The notes under the pieces were generated by a model. It worked only from the letters and a program-made list of their open reading frames with translations. It was not told the origin of the DNA and searched no databases. The position numbers and the translations under genes are program-made. This document shows positions 52,920 to 61,847 of a stretch of DNA of 64,000 nucleotides, in pieces. This DNA comes from Streptomyces sp. NBS 14/10 (GTDB taxonomy: Bacteria > Actinomycetota > Actinomycetes > Streptomycetales > Streptomycetaceae): the NCBI RefSeq assembly GCF_002224125.1, contig NZ_NCSM01000076.1, positions 24,178 through 88,177 on the forward strand, read 5' to 3'. The stretch's first letter is position 1. Every line of letters begins with the position of its first letter.

Positions 52920-54662
52920 GTGAGCGAACACAGTCGCAGGCAAGTGTTGCGGGCCGGCCTTGGCGCGGCGGCCGGATCGACGGTGCTCGGCGGGATCGGT
53001 GGTGCTGCCCAGGCCTCGGCGGCGGCACGGGCCGACGGACCGGTCGAGGCGGGCGCGGAAGCCACCAGCGGTGAGGCAGCGCGGGGGCGGCTGCCGTGGG
53101 TGGCGGACCTGGGGGACGGGCGCTATCAGAACCCGGTGCTCAACGCCGACTGGTCCGATCCCGACGCGATCCGCGTGGGCGCGTACTTCTATCTGGTCGC
53201 CTCCACCTTCAACCGCGCCCCCGGGCTGCCGATCCTGCGCTCGGCCGACCTGGTCAACTGGAGCATCATCGGACACGCCCTGACCGAGCTGGAGCCCAAG
53301 GACCACTTCAGCGTGCCGAGGCACGGCGAAGGCGTGTGGGCCCCGGCCCTGCGGCACCACGACGGCAAGTTCTGGATCTTCTATCCGGACCCGGACTTCG
53401 GGATCTTCATGGCGACCGCCACCGATCCGCGGGGGCCGTGGAGCAAACCGCATCCAGTCAAGCCGGGCAAAGGGTTCATCGATCCATGTCCGCTGTGGGA
53501 CGACGACGGGCAGGCCTATCTCATCCACGCCTGGGCGAAGAGCCGCAGCGGCATCAACAACCGGCTGACGCTGCACCGTATGAGCCCGGACGGGAGGGAC
53601 CTGCTCGACGAGGGCCGGATCGTCATCAACGGCGACGATCTGCCCGGCTACACCACGCTGGAGGGGCCGAAGCTCTACAAGCGGGACGGCTGGTACTGGA
53701 TCTTCGCCCCGGCCGGCGGGGTCACCAACGGCTGGCAGTCGGCGTTCCGCTCCCGCACCATTGACGGCCCGTACGAGGACCGCATCGTGCTGGCCCAGGG
53801 CGACACCCCCGTCAACGGACCGCACCAGGGGGCCTGGGTGAGTACCGCGGGCGGCGAGGACTGGTTTCTGCACTTCCAGGACCGTGGGCCCTACGGCCGG
53901 GTGGTGCATCTGCAGCCGATGCGGTGGCGCGCCGACGGATGGCCGGTGATGGGTGCCGACGACGGCAGCGGCCGGGGCACCCCGGTGGCGGTGCACACCA
54001 AGCCGCGGGTCGACGTCCGGACCAGGGTCACCGCACCGGCCACCGGCGACGAGTTCACTGGCGCGGCGCTGGGGAGGCAGTGGAGCTGGCAGGCCAACGC
54101 CGATCCGGCCTGTTGGTCGCTGCGCCGGTTCCCCAGCCGCCTCGCCCTGGTCTGCCGGCCGAGCCCGGTCACCCATGATCTGCGGCTGCTGCCCAATGTG
54201 CTGGGCCAGCGGCTGCCCGCCGAATCTTTCGTCGCGACGACCTCGATGACACTGTCCGCCAGGGCCCCCGAGGCCCGGGCCGGACTCGTCATGCTGGGCG
54301 AGAGCTACGCCTGGGCGGGCCTGCGCCACGACGGCGACCGGATCGTGCTGGCGTATCGCACCGCGGCCAAGGACGCCGCCGAGGCGGACGCCGCCACGCC
54401 GGTGCCGCTGGGCAGAGGGCGCGCGGTGCGGCTCCGGGTGAGCGTGAGCCCCGGGGCGGTGTGCCGGTTCGCGGCCGATGTGGACGGTCACGGGTTCACT
54501 CCGCTCGGCGCGCCGTTCCAGGCGACGGCGGGCAAATGGATCGGGGCGACGGTGGGGCTCTTCGCCACGCGGTCGGAGACCTCCGGCACGGGCGGCCCGC
54601 CGGAAGCGGCGGAAACGGCAGCGGCGGAATTCGACTGGTTCCGGGTCGGCCCGGGCTCATGA
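52920..54662 (+). CDS. Tat-exported GH43 glycoside hydrolase
   Basis: A 580-aa exported enzyme. The twin-arginine signal HSRRQVLRAGLGAAAG is at residues 4-19. The GH43 propeller starts at YQNPVLNADWSDPDAIRVG (base Asp near 73), with GFIDPCPLWDDDGQAYL and acid Glu in TLEGPKLYKRDGWYW near 247. A C-terminal beta-sandwich ends in FDWFRVGPGS. GTG 52920 has GGAG upstream. A LacI-like AAGCGCTT lies at 52863-52870. It complements the cytosolic GH43 enzyme at 6298 by acting outside the cell. Confidence 0.85.
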   Translation: MSEHSRRQVLRAGLGAAAGSTVLGGIGGAAQASAAARADGPVEAGAEATSGEAARGRLPWVADLGDGRYQNPVLNADWSDPDAIRVGAYFYLVASTFNRAPGLPILRSADLVNWSIIGHALTELEPKDHFSVPRHGEGVWAPALRHHDGKFWIFYPDPDFGIFMATATDPRGPWSKPHPVKPGKGFIDPCPLWDDDGQAYLIHAWAKSRSGINNRLTLHRMSPDGRDLLDEGRIVINGDDLPGYTTLEGPKLYKRDGWYWIFAPAGGVTNGWQSAFRSRTIDGPYEDRIVLAQGDTPVNGPHQGAWVSTAGGEDWFLHFQDRGPYGRVVHLQPMRWRADGWPVMGADDGSGRGTPVAVHTKPRVDVRTRVTAPATGDEFTGAALGRQWSWQANADPACWSLRRFPSRLALVCRPSPVTHDLRLLPNVLGQRLPAESFVATTSMTLSARAPEARAGLVMLGESYAWAGLRHDGDRIVLAYRTAAKDAAEADAATPVPLGRGRAVRLRVSVSPGAVCRFAADVDGHGFTPLGAPFQATAGKWIGATVGLFATRSETSGTGGPPEAAETAAAEFDWFRVGPGS

Positions 54663-54712
54663 GCCGGACGACCGCGCCCGGCCCCGCTCAGGGCAGGGCG
54701 CGGAAGCCTCCG

Positions 54713-55837
54713 TCACACCGGGGCGTCCTGTCTGCGGAGTTGGGCCGTGGCGAGGCGGCACACCGCGTAGGCGGTCCTGGTGAGATCGTCGGCGGCGTGG
54801 CGCAGGGCGGTGTCGAGATCGCGGGGACCGGCGCCGATGGGCAGCACCGCGGTGGCGCCACGCCCATAGAGGCGGTCGGCCTCCGGGGTGATCGTCCCGC
54901 CGAGTACGACACACGGAACGGCGGCCTCCGCGCAGGCGCTCACCACCGCTGCGACGGTCTTGCCCGCGTCCGTCCCGGCGTCCACCTTCCCCTCCGCCGT
55001 GAGGCAGAGGTCCGCCGTGGCCAGCCGCTCGTCGAAGCGGGTCAGCCGTCGGACCAGCTCCGCGCCCGGCTCCAGTTCGGCCCCCAGCGCGAGCAGCGCG
55101 GCCCCGAGGCCACCGGCGGCGCCACCGCCCGCGTCCGTCCCGGCTCCGAGCAGAGGGGCCAGCCGGCGTAGTCCGTCGTCGAGGAGTTCGACCGCGGCCG
55201 GGGTGGCGCCCTTCTGGGGGCCGAAGACATGGGCGGCGCCATCGGGCCCGAAGAGAGGGCTGAGGACATCGGCCGCGGCGACCAGTTGGACACCGGCGAG
55301 TGCGCGGCGCGCCGGGGCGAGGTCCACCGTGTGGATACGGTCCAGGTCGGCGCCGCTGCCCGCAAGCGGTTTCCCATCGGCGTCGAGGATCCGGGCCCCG
55401 AGGGAGGCGAGCATTCCCGTGCCGCCGTCCATGGTCACGGTTCCGCCCAGGAACACGACGATCCGCCGCGCTCCCTGGCGTACCGCAGCGAGGATCGGGG
55501 CGGCAAGTCCGGCGCTGGAAGCGCGCATCACATCGTGCTCCGCGGCGTCCGGCGCATCCCACCCGATCGCCTCGGCCGCCTCGACGACAGCGGTGCCGTC
55601 GTCCAGGCGGCCGAAGCGCGTCGTCGCGGGGCGGCCGAGCGCGTCGACGGAGTCGACGTCGACGACCGCGCCGCCGCACGCGGTCTGCACGGTGTGCCGT
55701 GAGCCCTCGCCGCCGTCGGCGAGCGGGTGCTCGACGGGCGTACCGCCGGCCGCCCGTACGCCGGCGGCGAGGGCGGCGGCCGCTTGCGCGGCGTCCAGCG
55801 AGCCGCGCAGCTTGTCCGGGGCGCAGACAACGCGCAT
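54713..55837 (-). CDS. glxK: Glycerate kinase
   Basis: A 374-aa GlxK/GarK-type glycerate 2-kinase. The opening CAPDKLRGSLDAAQAAAALAAG, the PLADGGEGSRHTV segment (normally DGGEGT) and FLGGTVTMDGGTGML are family marks. It phosphorylates D-glycerate into lower glycolysis. It follows the LctP-type permease gene by 70 bp in the same direction, so uptake of glycolate, lactate or glycerate and its phosphorylation may be linked. Confidence 0.9.
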   Translation of the reverse strand: MRVVCAPDKLRGSLDAAQAAAALAAGVRAAGGTPVEHPLADGGEGSRHTVQTACGGAVVDVDSVDALGRPATTRFGRLDDGTAVVEAAEAIGWDAPDAAEHDVMRASSAGLAAPILAAVRQGARRIVVFLGGTVTMDGGTGMLASLGARILDADGKPLAGSGADLDRIHTVDLAPARRALAGVQLVAAADVLSPLFGPDGAAHVFGPQKGATPAAVELLDDGLRRLAPLLGAGTDAGGGAAGGLGAALLALGAELEPGAELVRRLTRFDERLATADLCLTAEGKVDAGTDAGKTVAAVVSACAEAAVPCVVLGGTITPEADRLYGRGATAVLPIGAGPRDLDTALRHAADDLTRTAYAVCRLATAQLRRQDAPV

Positions 55838-55906
55838 GGTGGTTCCCTTCGTTGCGATGTTCTTGTTGCGGTGTTCTCGTTGTGGTGTTCTCGTGTGGTT
55901 TCGCGG

Positions 55907-57532
55907 TCAGACGGTCATCCAGCCCAGGACCGGAGTCGACTGCAGATAGATGAGGAGCGCGAACCCGGCGAGGAGCCCGAGGCTCCAGCCGATCACCTTG
56001 CGGAAGATCGTGCCCTCGCTGCCGGCCATGCCGATCGCCGCGGCGGCGACGGCCAGGTTCTGCGGCGACAGCATCTTTCCGAGCACGCCGCCGGTGGAGT
56101 TGGCCGCGGCGAGGAGCACGGGGTCAAGACCGGTCTTCTGCGCCGCGGTCACCTGGAGCACTCCGAACAGCGAGTTGGCCGAGGTGTCGGACCCGGTCAC
56201 CGCGACGCCCAGCCACCCCACGATGGGGGAGAACAGGGCGAAGGCGGCGCCGGTCTGGGCCAGCGCGGTGCCCAGGGTCGCGGTCTGGCCGGAGAGGTTC
56301 ATGACCCAGGCCAGCGCGAGCACCGACGTCACCGTGACGACGGTCCAGCGGAGTTGGCGCAGTGTGGCTCCGTACGCCCGCACCGCGCGGCCGGGCCCGA
56401 CCCGGTAGAGCGCCATGGTGAGCAGACCGGCGGCCAGCAGGATGGTGCCCGCCGCCTTGAGGTGCTCCAGTTTGAAGGTCATGGCCGCGGCGGGTTCGCC
56501 ACCGGGGGACTCGACATCCAGACCGGGCCAGGTGAACTGGGCGACGCCGTGCTCGGCCAGCCACTCCTTGACGGGCCCGACCTGGGTGAGCGCGAAGAGC
56601 GCACAGATGATGAGGTACGGGGCGAAAGACATAACGGCACTGCCACTGCCCTCGCGGTGAGTGCCCTCGCGGTCCTCCGAACCGGCCTCGGCGGGCGCCT
56701 GTGAGTCCTGCCGCACCGTACGCGGCTGCCAGACCCGCATGAACCCGAGCACCGTCGCCAGGGTGACCACGCCCGCGATGATGTCGGTGGTCTCGACGCT
56801 GATGTAGTTGGCGGCGACGAACTGGGCGCAGCCGAAGGTCAGGCCCGCGACCACCGCCACCGGCCAGGTCTCCCGTACGCCGCGTCGGCCGTCGAGCAGA
56901 AACACCAGCAGCAGCGGGATGAACGCGGCGATCAGCGGCGTCTGCCGGCCCGCCATCGCGCCGAGGTCGTCGAGCGGCAGCCCGGTCACCCCGGCCAGCG
57001 TGGTCAGCGGCACCGCCATACTGCCGAACGCGACCGGTGCCGTATTGGCCACCAGCGCCACGGTCGCCGCCTTGATGGGAGCGATCCCGACGGCGATCAG
57101 CATGACCGCGGTGATCGCCACGGGGGTGCCGAAGCCGGCCAGGGCCTCGATCAGCGCTCCGAAGCAGAAGGCGATCACGATGCCCTGGATGCGCTGATCG
57201 GAGGAGATGGTGCGGAAGGACCGCCGCAGCACGGCGAACCATCCGGTGATCTCGGTCATGCGATAGATCCACAGCGCGTTCACGAGGATCCACATGATGG
57301 GAAAGAGACCGTAGAAGCCGCCTTCGACGGCCCCGGACAAGGCCTGGGGTAACGGCATGTCCCACACCGCCACGGCGAGGGCCAGCGAGAGGACCAGCGA
57401 GGTCAGCGCCGCTATCTGGGCTCTGACCTGGAAGACGCCGAGCAGTACGAACAGGGTGAGCAGGGGCACCGCGGCACAGAGCGCGGACCAGTACAGAGAG
57501 CCGGCCAGTGGGTCAAGGACTTGTCGGTACAT
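55907..57532 (-). CDS. lctP: L-lactate/glycolate permease (LctP family)
   Basis: A 541-aa transporter with about 13 hydrophobic segments. Family marks include MWILVNALWIYRMTE, GFGTPVAITAVMLIAVG, and the C-terminal GSDTSANSLFGVLQ...ANSTGGVLGKMLSPQNLAVA. ATG 57532 has AGGAGG just upstream; the frame to 57580 lacks a ribosome site. A TTA codon lies at codon 61 (57350-57352). An ACTTGT-N3-ACAAGT repeat lies 61 bp upstream, between this gene and the divergent GntR regulator. Confidence 0.85.
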   Translation of the reverse strand: MYRQVLDPLAGSLYWSALCAAVPLLTLFVLLGVFQVRAQIAALTSLVLSLALAVAVWDMPLPQALSGAVEGGFYGLFPIMWILVNALWIYRMTEITGWFAVLRRSFRTISSDQRIQGIVIAFCFGALIEALAGFGTPVAITAVMLIAVGIAPIKAATVALVANTAPVAFGSMAVPLTTLAGVTGLPLDDLGAMAGRQTPLIAAFIPLLLVFLLDGRRGVRETWPVAVVAGLTFGCAQFVAANYISVETTDIIAGVVTLATVLGFMRVWQPRTVRQDSQAPAEAGSEDREGTHREGSGSAVMSFAPYLIICALFALTQVGPVKEWLAEHGVAQFTWPGLDVESPGGEPAAAMTFKLEHLKAAGTILLAAGLLTMALYRVGPGRAVRAYGATLRQLRWTVVTVTSVLALAWVMNLSGQTATLGTALAQTGAAFALFSPIVGWLGVAVTGSDTSANSLFGVLQVTAAQKTGLDPVLLAAANSTGGVLGKMLSPQNLAVAAAAIGMAGSEGTIFRKVIGWSLGLLAGFALLIYLQSTPVLGWMTV

Positions 57533-57592
57533 CGAACCTCCTGGTGCGGCGAGCGGCGCCGCCTGGAGCATCAAGGCCATGGCGAGTCTCTA

Positions 57593-57607
57593 ACTTGTAA
57601 GACAAGT
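57593..57607. promoter_or_regulatory. GntR/FadR-type operator ACTTGT-AAG-ACAAGT
   Basis: A perfect 6-bp inverted repeat with a 3-nt centre lies in the gap between lctP and the divergent GntR gene. It fits the FadR-subfamily core GT-N3-AC. The neighbouring GntR protein is the natural candidate to bind it and to control both directions. Confidence 0.7.
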
Positions 57608-57684
57608 ACTCCAAACAGTCAAGAATTCGCGTGTGGTAATTTGAAGATGGTCCGGCTGGGGCCACTCATCCCACAGGAGGCGTG

Positions 57685-58335
57685 ATGGCGAGTCGCCTGA
57701 AGGCGACATCCCTGATCGACGCGCTCGTCGTCGAGTTGCGCGAGCAGATCCTCGACGGGCGGATCGTCGGCGGCACGGCGCTCACCGAGACCGAGGTCGC
57801 CAAGCAGTACGAGGTGGCACGCCCCACCGCCAAAGCGGCCATCGAGCGGCTGACCGCCGAGGGCCTGCTGCGTCGAGACGCCCATAAGAGCGCCCGGGTG
57901 CCGGTCTTCGACGCCGACGACATCGCCGACCTGTACTTCACCCGCGCCTGCGTGGAACGCCAGGTCATGCGCGAGCTGGCGCGACGGCGTTCGGTGCCCT
58001 CCGCCGCCACCTCCGCCCAGGTGGAGATCCGCAAACTGGCGGAGGCGGACGACTCCACGATCGCCGCGGTCGAGCCCGACGTACGCTTCCACCGCTCGCT
58101 CGTCGACGAGCTCGGCAGCCCGCGCCTCAGCCGTCTCCACGCCTCCGTCATGGCCGAGATGCGCCTGTGCATGGCCCAGGTCCAGACGTACAAGCTGCTG
58201 CGCATCGCCGAGATCGCCGATGAGCACCAGGACATCCTGGACGCCATCGCCGACGGCGACGCCGAGCGTGCGGACCAGGCTCTCGCCGTCCACCTCAACC
58301 GGGCCTGCGAACAACTGCGCGCGCGCATCGGCTGA
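57685..58335 (+). CDS. GntR-family regulator with FCD domain
   Basis: A 216-aa regulator. The winged HTH is at residues 8-70 (LVVELREQILDGRIVGGTALTETEVAKQYEVARPTAKAAIERLTAEGLL) and the FCD domain at 85-210 with metal His candidates in DVRFHRSLVDEL and EHQDILDAI. AGGAGG precedes GTG 57682 and ATG 57685; the ATG has better spacing. It likely represses the divergent lctP-glxK operon, responding to lactate or glycolate. Confidence 0.9.
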   Translation: MASRLKATSLIDALVVELREQILDGRIVGGTALTETEVAKQYEVARPTAKAAIERLTAEGLLRRDAHKSARVPVFDADDIADLYFTRACVERQVMRELARRRSVPSAATSAQVEIRKLAEADDSTIAAVEPDVRFHRSLVDELGSPRLSRLHASVMAEMRLCMAQVQTYKLLRIAEIADEHQDILDAIADGDAERADQALAVHLNRACEQLRARIG

Positions 58336-58499
58336 TTGGAGCGGCGGAGGGGCGGTTCGAGACAGTTTTCTGACACATCCGGCCGATTTCGCCCAAGTGC
58401 TGCGCGTCGCTTTCGAGGGCTGAGTCGGCGTCCCGGCGGCCCATATAGCGTTATGGGGCGATCCCCCAGGTCAGCGCACTCGTCAGGCAGGGAGAATGG

Positions 58500-60053
58500 A
58501 TGAACAGTTACGACTACGTCGTCGTCGGCGCCGGATCCGCGGGCTGTGTGCTGGCGGCGCGGCTGACGGAGGACCCCGATGTCCGGGTGGCGGTGATCGA
58601 GGCCGGCGGCCCCGACACCGCGCAGGAGATCCATATCCCGGCCGCCTTCCCCCAGCTCTTCAAGACCGAGTTCGACTGGGACCTCGACTCCGGCCCCGAG
58701 CCGGGGATCGGAGACCGGCGGACCTATCTGCCCCGGGGCAAGGTGCTCGGTGGCAGCAGTTCGACCAACGCGATGATCTATATGCGCGGCAACCGCGCCG
58801 ACTACGACGGCTGGGCCGCCGCCGGCGCCACCGGGTGGTCGTACGCCGAGGTGCTGCCGTACTTCCGGCGCTCGGAGGACAACCAGCGCGGCGAGGACGC
58901 GTTCCACTCGGTGGGCGGTCCGCTGACGGTCAGCGACAGCAGATCCCAGCATCCGCTCGCCACGGCGTTCCTCCAGGCCGCCGAGCAAGCGGGATACAAG
59001 CGCAACGAGGACTTCAACGGCGAGACGCAGTTCGGCGTCGGACGGTTTCAGCTGACCCAGCGCCGCGGTATGCGCTGCAGCACGGCCGTCGCCTATCTGC
59101 ACCCGGTCCTGGAACGGCCGAACCTCACCGTGCTCAGCACGGCCCGCGCCCACCGCGTGGTGATCGAGGACGGTCGGGCGACGGGGGTGGAGGTGAACCG
59201 GGGCGGCACGGTCGAGGTGGTCCGCGCCGACCGTGAGGTGATCCTTTCCGCGGGCACCTACGAGTCCCCGAAGCTGCTGATGCTCTCCGGGATCGGGCCC
59301 GCCGCCACGCTGTCGGCCTTCGGTATCGATGTGGTGCGCGACCTCCCGGTAGGCCAGGGACTACAGGACCACTACATGGCGGTGCTGAACTTCCGCACCG
59401 GCGTCGAATCCCTGATGAGCGCGGCGAGCCCGGAGAACGCCCAGCTGCTCGAGAGCGATGGGCGTGGCCCGTTGACCTGCAACATAGGAGAGGCCGGCGG
59501 CTTCTTCGGCAGCCGAGACGGACTGGACGCGCCGGATGTGCAGTTCCACATGGCTCCGGTGCTGTTCCACGAGGAAGGGCTCGGCGCCGTCACCGAACAC
59601 GGCTTCGCGTTCGGCCCGTGCGTCCTCGCCCCGACCAGCCGCGGCCAGGTCACCCTGCGCTCCCCGCGCCCGGACGCCGCACCCCGGATCGTGCACAACT
59701 ACCTGACCACGGCCGAGGACCGCGACTGCATCGTGGGCGGCATGCGCATCGCCCTGCGCATCGCGGCCCAGGACGCCCTGACCGAGGTGATCACCGCTCC
59801 CTTCGACGTACCGGCCAGACACTCCGACGCGGAACTCCTCACCTTCGCCCAGCGGGTCGGGCAGACCCTCTACCACCCGACGTCGACCTGCGCCATCGGC
59901 GCGGTGGTCGACCCCGAGCTGCGCGTACTGGACGTGGCGGGCCTGCGGGTCGTCGACGCGTCGGTGTTCCCGACGGTGCCGAGGGGGAACACCAACGCGC
60001 CCGTCATCATGGCGGCGGAGAAGGCGGCGGATCTCATCAGGGGAGCCGCGTAG
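58500..60053 (+). CDS. GMC-family FAD oxidoreductase (choline dehydrogenase-like)
   Basis: A 517-aa flavoprotein. The ADP-binding motif is DYVVVGAGSAGCVLAARL at residues 4-21. GMC signature 1 is GKVLGGSSSTNAMIYMRGN near 80-98, signature 2 SAGTYESPKLLMLSGIGP near 250, and the catalytic His region is LYHPTSTCAIGAVVDPELRV near 460. It oxidises an alcohol; the substrate is unknown. The 164-bp gap upstream has CCATA-N6-TATGG at 58441-58456. Confidence 0.9.
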   Translation: MNSYDYVVVGAGSAGCVLAARLTEDPDVRVAVIEAGGPDTAQEIHIPAAFPQLFKTEFDWDLDSGPEPGIGDRRTYLPRGKVLGGSSSTNAMIYMRGNRADYDGWAAAGATGWSYAEVLPYFRRSEDNQRGEDAFHSVGGPLTVSDSRSQHPLATAFLQAAEQAGYKRNEDFNGETQFGVGRFQLTQRRGMRCSTAVAYLHPVLERPNLTVLSTARAHRVVIEDGRATGVEVNRGGTVEVVRADREVILSAGTYESPKLLMLSGIGPAATLSAFGIDVVRDLPVGQGLQDHYMAVLNFRTGVESLMSAASPENAQLLESDGRGPLTCNIGEAGGFFGSRDGLDAPDVQFHMAPVLFHEEGLGAVTEHGFAFGPCVLAPTSRGQVTLRSPRPDAAPRIVHNYLTTAEDRDCIVGGMRIALRIAAQDALTEVITAPFDVPARHSDAELLTFAQRVGQTLYHPTSTCAIGAVVDPELRVLDVAGLRVVDASVFPTVPRGNTNAPVIMAAEKAADLIRGAA

Positions 60054-60096
60054 CACCAGGAGATCCGCCCCCACGACCTCACTTCCGGGGGCCCGG

Positions 60097-60945
60097 TCAG
60101 CAGTACGGAGGCTGATCGGTCAGCGAAGCCGCCACCCGCATCCAGACGCCGAAGAGCCGGTACAGGCCGGGCAGCGCGCCCTGCGCCTGGACGGTGCGCG
60201 TGTCCGTCGAGGTGACCCCGGGAATGCCCAACAGGGTGGCGGCCACCGAGGCCGACTGCCAGCGGACGGCTAGCACGGACGGTTCCGCCGGTTCCGCCGG
60301 CTCCGTCGCCGCCGACTGAGCCGTCCGCGGCGCGGAGAGGGCGGCGGCGACCGCTTCCTCGATCGCCGTACGCGCTTCGCCGGCCGGACGCAGATCCGCC
60401 GCGAAGCGGCCATGCGCGTACTTCACGGCAACGGTGGCGACGGACCCGTCCCACTCCGCCATCTCCGCGCACGCGCTGTCGTCCCCGGTGAGCACCGCCA
60501 CCGGGACGCCGATGGCCGCCGCGGTGGCATGGGCCAGGCCGATCTCGCCCACGGGCCGGCCGTCCAGCCATATGTCTTCGATCTCGTGGCCCATAAAGCT
60601 GTGGCTCAGCACACCGGGTGCGCCGGCCCGCGAGTGGTAGCCGACGCAGACGACGGCGTCGTGCTCGGGGGCGAGGCCTTCGAGCATGCCCATCTGTTTG
60701 GTCCTGCCCCGGATGAGCCGGGCCGCCGGGTGCAGCGATTCGGGCAGCAGATTGCGCATGCGGCCGTGGGCGTCATTGACGGTGATGTCGGTGGCGCCGG
60801 CGGCGAGGGCGCCCCGGATGGCCGCGTTGACGTCCTCCGCCATCATCAGCCGTCCACGCTCGTAGTCCCGTCCGCCGGGCTGGACATCGTCAGCGTCGAC
60901 GAGCCCCGTGACGCCCTCCATGTCCACGCTGAAGTAGATCCGCAC
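60097..60945 (-). CDS. dppA: M55 peptidase, DppA-type D-aminopeptidase
   Basis: A 282-aa M55 metallopeptidase. Metal and active-site segments are visible: IYFSVDMEGVTGLVD with DMEG at the start, TVNDAHGRMRNL, CVGYHSRAG and LSHSFMGHEI. It trims D-amino-acid peptides, often from cell wall turnover. GTG 60945 is chosen because GAGGAG lies about 9 nt upstream; GTG 60954 overlaps that site. It is convergent with the GMC gene and divergent from the oxygenase gene. Confidence 0.85.
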   Translation of the reverse strand: MRIYFSVDMEGVTGLVDADDVQPGGRDYERGRLMMAEDVNAAIRGALAAGATDITVNDAHGRMRNLLPESLHPAARLIRGRTKQMGMLEGLAPEHDAVVCVGYHSRAGAPGVLSHSFMGHEIEDIWLDGRPVGEIGLAHATAAAIGVPVAVLTGDDSACAEMAEWDGSVATVAVKYAHGRFAADLRPAGEARTAIEEAVAAALSAPRTAQSAATEPAEPAEPSVLAVRWQSASVAATLLGIPGVTSTDTRTVQAQGALPGLYRLFGVWMRVAASLTDQPPYC

Positions 60946-61109
60946 GTTGCGCACTCCTCACGCTTGATCACGGGGGAGACGCCTGGCGCTCCTCCTCCGG
61001 TTCCCGGCCCGCCGGCGGTCGGATTTCTTCAAGACCTCCGGCGGGGCCGGGCCAGCATGGCCAACGCATCGGGATCGGTCGGCACCACGTCGGAAGAGAG
61101 AGTGCAGAC

Positions 61110-61820
61110 ATGTCACGATCGAGCGTCGAAGGATTACGGGACTCGCTCAGCGATCAGGGATACGCACTGGTCGAGCACGTGGGAGGCCAGCGGCAGGCCG
61201 TCGAACTGCTCCAGGATCTCGGCCGGTTCGTGCCCCAGTACGGGGGCACCGTCGAGCACGAGGTCGTCTACCGGCCCGGCAACGACGGCCGGGCCTACTC
61301 GCAGAGCCGCAACGCAATCCGGCCGCATACCGAGGCACCCGGCCGGCACCCCAGTCCACGCCATCTCGCCCTCTACTGCCACCGGCAGGCCCGCTGCGGT
61401 GGCGGTCATACCGATCTGCTGGACTGGAAGCTGCTGGAGAAGCTGCTCGGCCCGGACGATCTCGCTCTGGTGACCGGGCCCCGGGTCAGGTTCCCGGGTC
61501 CGGTCGGTGGCGAGGGCGTCGTGGCGACCATGGTCGAGGAGGACGGCGACCGTGCCGTGCTGCGCTTCAGCCACAATCTGCTGACGGCGGCCGACTACGA
61601 CCCGGCCCTGGACGCGGCCACTCCGGCTGAGGAACTTCCCCTGGGGCGGGCCGGGGCCGAACTGGCCCTCCGGGTGGCCGAGTTGTTCGTCCACTACCGG
61701 ACGCAGGTGCTCATCCCCGACGACGCGCTGCTGGTGTGGGACAACCAGCGGATGATGCATGCCCGTTCACAGTACGAAGACACCGGCCGCCATCTGACCC
61801 GCTACTGGGTGGCCGTCTGA
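61110..61820 (+). CDS. TauD/TfdA-type Fe(II)/2-oxoglutarate oxygenase
   Basis: A 236-aa oxygenase, shorter than classic TauD. The metal triad appears as RPHTEAPGR (His and Glu, an H-x-E variant, near 69-77) and the distal His in NQRMMHARSQYEDTGRHLTRYW near 214. The trailing Arg pair would bind 2-oxoglutarate. It resembles amino-acid hydroxylases of natural product pathways. It is the only intact gene of the terminal cassette (fusion pseudogene and frameshifted aminotransferase follow), so it may be a remnant tailoring enzyme. Confidence 0.8.
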   Translation: MSRSSVEGLRDSLSDQGYALVEHVGGQRQAVELLQDLGRFVPQYGGTVEHEVVYRPGNDGRAYSQSRNAIRPHTEAPGRHPSPRHLALYCHRQARCGGGHTDLLDWKLLEKLLGPDDLALVTGPRVRFPGPVGGEGVVATMVEEDGDRAVLRFSHNLLTAADYDPALDAATPAEELPLGRAGAELALRVAELFVHYRTQVLIPDDALLVWDNQRMMHARSQYEDTGRHLTRYWVAV

Positions 61821-61847
61821 CCTCAAGCCACCAGAAGGGCACTTTTG

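Noticed and set aside
54713..55679. Overlapping antisense and alternate-frame open frames over the glycerate kinase
   Set aside because: Arg/Pro-rich composition and no family motifs; the kinase frame explains the region.
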